A DNA stretch of 64,000 nt, taken from Chryseobacterium sp. ON_d1. GTDB taxonomy: Bacteria; Bacteroidota; Bacteroidia; Flavobacteriales; Weeksellaceae. The DNA lies in assembly GCF_006829085.1 (NCBI RefSeq), contig NZ_BJTC01000014.1, positions 94,378-158,377 on the forward strand, written 5' to 3'. Below the pieces are notes generated by a model. The model was not told where the DNA came from, made no database searches, and saw only the letters and a list, made by a program, of their open reading frames with translations. Shown here piece by piece: positions 60,174-64,000 of this stretch (the first letter of the stretch is position 1; every line of letters starts with the position of its first letter). A program made the translations under genes and the position numbers.

Positions 60174-60362
60174 CCCGCTACCGCACGAATCCTTTCGTGT
60201 GGTTTAATTTAACTATAGATCAAACCATCAGATTGAATTCCTAAAAATTTTTGTTTTTATGATCTTATATTTTTAACATAAGCTACTATATCAACATCAC
60301 ACATGATAGATATTGATTTGACAGTACAAGTTCCACACAATGATTTGTGCGACAGCAAGGGA
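60174..60362. repeat. Hairpin-ended repeat, copy A
   Basis: The left end CCCGCTACCGCACGAATCC followed by TTTCGTGTGG and the inverted right end (ACACAATGATTTGTGCGACA) are terminal inverted repeats, each also able to fold on itself. The internal sequence is shared with copies B-E and no ORF spans it. This copy has the weakest right-end hairpin. Confidence 0.75.
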
Positions 60363-60365
60363 GCT

Positions 60366-60500
60366 GCCACACGATGCAATTGTGAGGTAGGGGGATTTTT
60401 TTGCTAAAAAAATGCTTCTGCTTTATAAAAACATAAAACCCACCGCATTGCGATGGGTTTTGTTATTATCCGCGCAAAGTCGGAAGAGTTTGCGCAGCGG
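60366..60500. repeat. Cluster of related hairpins and a terminator
   Basis: GCCACACGATGCAATTGTGA (60365-60384) is a degenerate form of the hairpin at 63019-63048. A terminator-type stem AACCCACCGC/GCGATGGGTT follows at 60437-60460, then CCGCGCAAA...TTTGCGCAGCGG (60470-60500) at the edge of the IS3 fragment. No gene. Confidence 0.45.
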
Positions 60501-60614
60501 GGAAAAGAAAGTATTGATATCTACAATACTAAAAGACCACATTTAAGTCTTAATATGCAAACGCCAGATAAAGTGCATAAAAAATCCGAAGAAATAAATA
60601 CTTCTCCGGATTAA
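60501..60614 (+). pseudogene. IS3-family transposase (OrfB) extreme C-terminus
   Basis: About 37 codons with ESIDIYNTKRPHLSLNMQTP and DKVHKKSEEINTS before the stop; the YNxxRPHLSL motif is the standard end of IS3-family OrfB. Everything upstream is missing. Confidence 0.75.
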
Positions 60615-60651
60615 ATATTGTCTAATTTTATGTCAATCTATTTTAGGACGA
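60501..60651 (+). mobile_element. IS3-family remnant with intact right end
   Basis: A transposase 3' fragment (60501-60614) followed 16 bp later by an inverted terminal repeat (TGTCAATCTATTTTAGGACG, 60631-60650). Its reverse complement matches the left-end repeat at 42682-42701 closely. The element is cut abruptly at a hairpin on its 5' side. Confidence 0.7.
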
Positions 60652-60664
60652 CTCAATCTGATTT

Positions 60665-60976
60665 TTATTTCTGATTTTTTATTCTATTTATAAAAGGAAA
60701 AGTTTCATTGTATTCTACCGAAATAGTATCACCAAATTTATATTGTTCATCATAACTCGGATTAGAATAGTCTTTACCATTTACTGAAAATTTATAATAG
60801 TAGTTAAATGCTCCTATTATAAAGCCTCTCCTTAAAGCATCTTTCTCTTTAATAACTAAGCCAGATGTTGTTTTTGTTGGAAGAACAGACAATAAAGGTC
60901 TATATATTAATACATTTCTATTAAGAAAAATAATAAATAGTAGTATCAAGACTAAAAGTATTCTTTTTTTATTCAT
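60665..60976 (-). CDS. Small membrane-anchored protein, candidate immunity protein 1
   Basis: A 103-residue, very AT-rich gene. One N-terminal membrane helix (about 5-25) is followed by a soluble beta-rich part (GFIIGAFNYYYKFSVNGKDY). No family recognised. Its ATG overlaps the stop of the toxin-like tail at 60969-61107, the arrangement usual for polymorphic-toxin/immunity pairs, and a repeat copy lies just before that tail. A single-pass immunity protein would act against a toxin that works in the envelope or periplasm. Confidence 0.6.
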   Translation of the reverse strand: MNKKRILLVLILLFIIFLNRNVLIYRPLLSVLPTKTTSGLVIKEKDALRRGFIIGAFNYYYKFSVNGKDYSNPSYDEQYKFGDTISVEYNETFPFINRIKNQK

Positions 60977-61107
60977 TTGTCTTATCTTTTAATTTATCTA
61001 CATTATTTTTAGATGTTGCGTTTACAGTATTTTCAACGGCTTTATTTGTTGAGTTTTTCACTCCATTACTTAATTGTTTGGATATGCCTTTTATATCAAG
61101 TTTTTTT
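60969..61107 (-). pseudogene. Toxin-like C-terminal fragment overlapping candidate immunity gene 1
   Basis: An open frame of about 45 codons from the edge of repeat copy B, reading KKLDIKGISKQLSNGVKNST then NKAVENTVNATSK and ending KLKDKTNE. It is helical, charged and has no start of its own. The stop overlaps the ATG of the 60665-60976 gene. Probably the last part of a toxin module displaced from its parent. Confidence 0.5.
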
Positions 61108-61313
61108 CCCGCTACCGCACGAATCCTTTCGTGTGGTTTAATTTAACTATAGATTAAACCATCAGACTGAATTCCTAAAAATTTTTGTTTTTATGATCTT
61201 ATATTTTTAACAGAAACTCTTTATTATTCTGAATTACTATATCAACATCACACATGATAGATATTGATTTGATAGTATAAGTTCTACACAATGATTCGTG
61301 CGACAGCAGCGGG
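61108..61313. repeat. Hairpin-ended repeat, copy B
   Basis: Full-length copy of the repeat family, same orientation as the others, between candidate immunity cassettes 1 and 2. Confidence 0.8.
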
Positions 61314-61330
61314 ATTTATATATAAAATTA

Positions 61331-61819
61331 TTAATCTGAATTTTTACAATTATTTTCCATAAAATAATGAATCTTTTCTTTATCAGTAATCAACTTATTA
61401 TTCTTGAAATATAAGGCATAACCATTAATAAGGCTTTGGTTACCTTTTGGTAATATTGTGACATCATAACTTACAGGCTTTAAATATCTGTCAAAAAAAC
61501 ATATATTCTTCTTATTAATATTTTTTTCATCAATTTCATAAATTATCAACATTCCTTTATAATTATATGTTTTATATCTCTGAATCTTTTTTTCGTCATA
61601 ATAAATTAAATCTTTTTTACTTGCTGTAAATAACAATTCATTTTTACAATCTACTATTAAATTTATCTGAATAAATTTAAAATTTCCTTCATCCTTTTTC
61701 CATTTATCTAGATAAGTATATAAAGATTTTTCCTCTTTAGCTTGGGCATCTGAGCAATTAAAATTAAGCGTGAAAAATAGAATAATTAATATTTTAGTCT
61801 TTTTTATATTTCCCTTCAT
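61331..61819 (-). CDS. Secreted protein, candidate immunity protein 2
   Basis: A 162-residue, AT-rich gene. The signal is IKKTKILIILFFTLNFNC; the Cys could be lipidated but the lipobox is weak. The mature part is Lys/Tyr-rich with paired cysteines (IVDCKNELLF, NKKNICFFD, ENNCKNSD). No family recognised. Its 5' end overlaps the 3' end of the toxin-like tail at 61794-61871. Confidence 0.6.
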   Translation of the reverse strand: MKGNIKKTKILIILFFTLNFNCSDAQAKEEKSLYTYLDKWKKDEGNFKFIQINLIVDCKNELLFTASKKDLIYYDEKKIQRYKTYNYKGMLIIYEIDEKNINKKNICFFDRYLKPVSYDVTILPKGNQSLINGYALYFKNNKLITDKEKIHYFMENNCKNSD

Positions 61820-61871
61820 AAGCTTTAATTATCTTAGAACTATCGTAAATTATTGTTGTATCATATTGAAC
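61794..61871 (-). pseudogene. Toxin-like C-terminal fragment overlapping candidate immunity gene 2
   Basis: About 24 codons ending SSKIIKAYEGKYKKD, directly against the end of repeat copy C. The stop lies 26 nt inside the 61331-61819 gene in another frame. Confidence 0.45.
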
Positions 61872-62078
61872 CCCGCTACCGCACGAATCCTTTCGTGTGG
61901 TTTAATTTAACTATAGATCAAACCATCAGATTGAATTCCTAAAAATTTTTGTTTTTTATGATCTTATATTTTAACAGAAGCTCTTTATTATTCTGAATTA
62001 CTATATCAACATCACACACGATAGATATTCATTTGATAGTATAAGTTCCACACGAATAATTCGTGCGACAGCAAGGGG
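61872..62078. repeat. Hairpin-ended repeat, copy C
   Basis: Full-length copy with both terminal inverted repeats; followed by a CGCTAGCG palindrome (62088-62095) near the stop of the next minus-strand gene. Confidence 0.8.
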
Positions 62079-62105
62079 AGACGCTCACGCTAGCGAGGAG
62101 GAAGA

Positions 62106-62522
62106 CTATGGTAATATAAGTCTATATTTATTTTGATTCTTTAAACGATAAACATATATTTTGTTTGTATTCTTTGTCGAATCAAGTTCAACTTTTATTG
62201 AGATCTTTTTTACATAATCAATCCCATCATCATATTCTACAACTTTTTTAATTGGATGGTTGATAACGAAAATGTATTCATCTTTTGCGTTAAGTTTATT
62301 ATTTGATAAAAAACTAATACCAATATTTTTTAAATCATAATCAGATATTACATATCCAAAACTCTCATTAAAATATGAATTTTTAAAAAGAGAATCATTA
62401 AAAACTTTATAATTATACTCACCTGTAAATTCAGTTTCTACTTTCTTTTCTTTATTAACAAAATAAAAAATTAAGAGCGTTAGTAGCAGAAAAGATATTC
62501 CTAAGATTATTTTTTTATTCAT
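62106..62522 (-). CDS. Membrane-anchored protein, candidate immunity protein 3
   Basis: A 138-residue, AT-rich gene with one N-terminal membrane helix (about 5-23, ILGISFLLLTLLIFYFV) and a periplasmic-type domain rich in Asn/Lys/Asp (YVISDYDLKNIGISFLSNNK). No family recognised. It starts 11 nt after the possible toxin-like tail frame ending at 62534 and is bounded by repeat copies C and D. Confidence 0.6.
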   Translation of the reverse strand: MNKKIILGISFLLLTLLIFYFVNKEKKVETEFTGEYNYKVFNDSLFKNSYFNESFGYVISDYDLKNIGISFLSNNKLNAKDEYIFVINHPIKKVVEYDDGIDYVKKISIKVELDSTKNTNKIYVYRLKNQNKYRLILP

Positions 62523-62533
62523 GAGTGAAATTT

Positions 62534-62690
62534 TTAAGGATAAGCTTTAAAGTTTCCAGATGGGAGATTAGTGGGTTTTTGATCTTTCTTTAAATATTGC
62601 CAACCCCTCCATAATACCATTGAGTAGTTGCCTGACCTGAACTATTAAAATTAACTTTTAAATTTGTTCCTCTAACTTGGCCGACTCCCC
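62534..62690 (-). pseudogene. Toxin-like C-terminal fragment before candidate immunity gene 3
   Basis: Against repeat copy D. One frame reads GTNLKVNFNSSGQATTQWYY and stops at 62590 (ending GNI); a second frame reads WQYLKKDQKPTNLPSG and stops at 62534. Either GNI is the true end or an indel has split the tail. Bases 62570-62603 recur at 60137-60170. Confidence 0.45.
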
Positions 62691-62889
62691 GGCTACCGCA
62701 CGAATCCTTTAGTGTGGTTTAGTTTAAAACTATAGATCAAACTATCAGATTGAATTCCTAAAAATTTTTGTTTTCTTATATTTTAACAGAAGCTCTTTAT
62801 TATTCTGAATTACTATATCAACATCACACACGATAGATATTGATTTGATAGTATAAGTTCCACACGAATGATTCGTGTGACAGCAAGGG
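62691..62889. repeat. Hairpin-ended repeat, copy D
   Basis: Slightly diverged left end (GGCTACCGCACGAATCC) but conserved core and right end. Together with the next 107 bp it is nearly duplicated in copy E and beyond. Confidence 0.8.
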
Positions 62890-62890
62890 T

Positions 62891-63043
62891 ATTGAAGATA
62901 TCGACAAGCTTGATCTTGCAACAAAAGAATATCTGTTCTTTCTCGTTGGTAATATTATACAAAATTTTAAAACTAAACAAGCAAAAAACCTCGCATTTTG
63001 CGAGGTTTTTATCTGTCTGCCACACGATGCAATCGTTTGGTAG
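62891..63043 (+). pseudogene. Possible HTH-regulator C-terminal fragment
   Basis: A frame reading IEDIDKLDLATKEYLFFLVG and NIIQNFKTKQAKNLA, resembling the C-terminal end of XRE-family regulators of Bacteroidota, and ending in hairpin sequence. The first 107 bp recur exactly at 63894-64000. No N-terminal part here. Confidence 0.35.
62983..63011. terminator. Terminator after candidate immunity gene 4
   Basis: AAAACCTCGCA/TGCGAGGTTTT stem with A and T flanks; 47 nt after the 63058 stop on the minus strand. Confidence 0.7.
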
Positions 63044-63048
63044 CGGGG
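63019..63048. repeat. Solo hairpin related to the repeat ends
   Basis: CCACACGATGCAATCGTTTG followed by GTAGCGGGG: a single end-type hairpin sharing CCACACGA and GGTAGCGGGG with the repeat family. Confidence 0.5.
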
Positions 63049-63057
63049 CAGTTTTGT

Positions 63058-63573
63058 TTATTTTAGTATTTCAGATTCTAAATTTGATAAGTCAGGATTT
63101 CTATTTATATTTTTTTTATTTAAATCTTTATCGTAAATAATTTCTAATTCTGGTTGCCATTCTATAAAATCTCGTTGTATTTCAAGTTTTTTATTGTCGA
63201 AAGAAAGTATTGCTCTTTTTTTAGTTTCATCTTTTATTTTTTTAGGAATGTTTTTAAACAGAGACTTGCTAGTTAACACATTTTTATCGTAAAAACATAA
63301 AATATTAGAGTATAATCCTACCTTTTTTTTAAATTTACCATTATTTAAATATTCTAAAGCTGAGTTTTTAGAAATATCCATTATTTTAATATTTGAATTT
63401 TGTTTATTTACTACAACAGCAAAAGGGGAGGTTCCTGTCATACTAATAAATTCAAATTTGTAATTATTAATTAATGAAAAGATTTCTGTCTCTCTATTCT
63501 GCTTAACCTGAGTTGAACAAGAAACAAAAAAAAATATAATAATTATTAATCTAGTAGTTTTCAATTTTTTCAT
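63058..63573 (-). CDS. Lipoprotein, candidate immunity protein 4
   Basis: A 171-residue, AT-rich gene from the ATG at 63573 (MKKLKTTRLIIIIFFFVSC, lipobox Cys19; an upstream ATG at 63588 is less likely). The mature domain is Lys/Asn-rich, with FISMTGTSPFAVVVNKQ and an acidic IEWQPELEIIYDKD. No family recognised. Its start overlaps the tail frame at 63551-63690. It lies between repeat copies D and E. Confidence 0.6.
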   Translation of the reverse strand: MKKLKTTRLIIIIFFFVSCSTQVKQNRETEIFSLINNYKFEFISMTGTSPFAVVVNKQNSNIKIMDISKNSALEYLNNGKFKKKVGLYSNILCFYDKNVLTSKSLFKNIPKKIKDETKKRAILSFDNKKLEIQRDFIEWQPELEIIYDKDLNKKNINRNPDLSNLESEILK

Positions 63574-63690
63574 ATTTAACATTATCATATTTATATGCCG
63601 TTCCTCCTGAATTTGGAATATATACGTAGTCCAGATTTATGAAAATGATCAATAGTCGTTACTACATTACCTTCATTTTCAAGAGCTTCC
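63551..63690 (-). pseudogene. Frameshifted toxin-like C-terminal fragment overlapping candidate immunity gene 4
   Basis: Reads GEALENEGNVVTTIDHFHKS from the repeat edge, then continues in a second frame as DYVYIPNSGGTAYKYD and ends KYEKIENY. The join at about 63625-63635 implies an indel. The stop (63551-63553) is 23 nt inside the immunity gene. Confidence 0.5.
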
Positions 63691-63893
63691 CCTTGTACAG
63701 AACGAATCCCTTCGTGTGGTTTAGTTTAAAACTATAGATCATCAGATTGAATTCCTAAAAATTTTTGTTTTTTATGATCTTATATTTTAACAGATGCTCT
63801 TTGTTATTCTGAATTACTATATCGACATCACACACGATAGATATTGATTTGATAGTATAAGTTCCACACGAATGATTCGTGTGACAGCAAGGG
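63691..63893. repeat. Hairpin-ended repeat, copy E
   Basis: Core and right end match copy D; the first 15 or so bases (CCTTGTACAGA) differ from the other copies. Confidence 0.75.
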
Positions 63894-64000
63894 TATTGAA
63901 GATATCGACAAGCTTGATCTTGCAACAAAAGAATATCTGTTCTTTCTCGTTGGTAATATTATACAAAATTTTAAAACTAAACAAGCAAAAAACCTCGCAA
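63894..64000 (+). repeat. Second copy of the 107-bp segment after the repeat
   Basis: Identical to 62890-62996 apart from the last base or so, so the D and E units plus flanks form a direct duplication of about 300 bp. It runs off the window. Confidence 0.75.

Noticed and set aside
62813..63025. A 70-codon minus-strand ORF across repeat D and the duplicated segment
   Set aside because: It reads through hairpin and terminator sequence, has no promoter, and is explained by the repeats.
60174..63893. Integron cassette array with the repeats as attC sites
   Set aside because: No conserved GTTRRRY/RYYYAAC core was seen at the repeat ends and no integrase lies in the window; the repeats instead have hairpin terminal inverted repeats.
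62690..64000. CRISPR array
   Set aside because: The repeats are about 200 bp with gene-sized intervals, and no short regular repeat-spacer pattern was found anywhere in the window.

Overview
This is a chromosomal segment of a Bacteroidota, most likely a Flavobacteriia of the Chryseobacterium type (family Weeksellaceae). Four things point there: AT-rich DNA; promoters of the Bacteroidetes TAnnTTTG (-7) kind before many genes; several secreted proteins ending in a type IX secretion (Por) sorting domain; and a bacillithiol gene set (YfiT/BstA, YtxJ). No rRNA, tRNA or CRISPR was seen.

Layout. 1-11.9 kb is mostly housekeeping and stress genes: a KGG stress protein, two Crp/Fnr regulators, an EamA transporter divergent from a MocR regulator, a bacillithiol operon, a DEAD-box helicase, pncA, an RluB-type pseudouridine synthase and aroB. 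12-15.9 kb holds four tandem outer-membrane beta-barrel genes, each behind a sigma-54 (RpoN) -24/-12 promoter, plus an orphan sigma-54 promoter with no ORF. 15.9-25 kb has a GDPD, a satD-DUF3307-purC-purF run, a secreted endonuclease I, an acyl-CoA dehydrogenase and DinB. 25-32.5 kb has a large secreted metalloprotease, a surface lipoprotein with a TNT-type NADase domain and a candidate immunity protein, and a MazG/thioredoxin/DUF4230 run. 32.5-36.9 kb is the leucine operon leuA-leuC-leuD-leuB (minus strand).

40-53.2 kb holds thrS-infC and rpmI-rplT, which are usually adjacent. Here they are split by about 9.8 kb of accessory genes (secreted beta-propeller, lipoproteins, TPR sensor kinase and NarL-type regulator, alpha/beta hydrolase), with an IS3 remnant directly after infC. 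infC appears to start at a rare AUA codon. 53.8-57.6 kb carries three tandem M28 peptidases with sorting domains, followed by a T4 Rnl2-like RNA ligase and an S41 peptidase on the other strand.

The last 4 kb is the most unusual part. Five same-orientation copies of a roughly 190-205 bp repeat with hairpin terminal inverted repeats alternate with very AT-rich cassettes on the minus strand. Four cassettes carry the 3' tail of an unidentified ORF running into, or ending just before, a small membrane/secreted/lipoprotein gene. This looks like a decaying array of polymorphic-toxin C-terminal/immunity modules mixed with IS3 debris. Functions in this region are inferred from arrangement, not from recognised domains.
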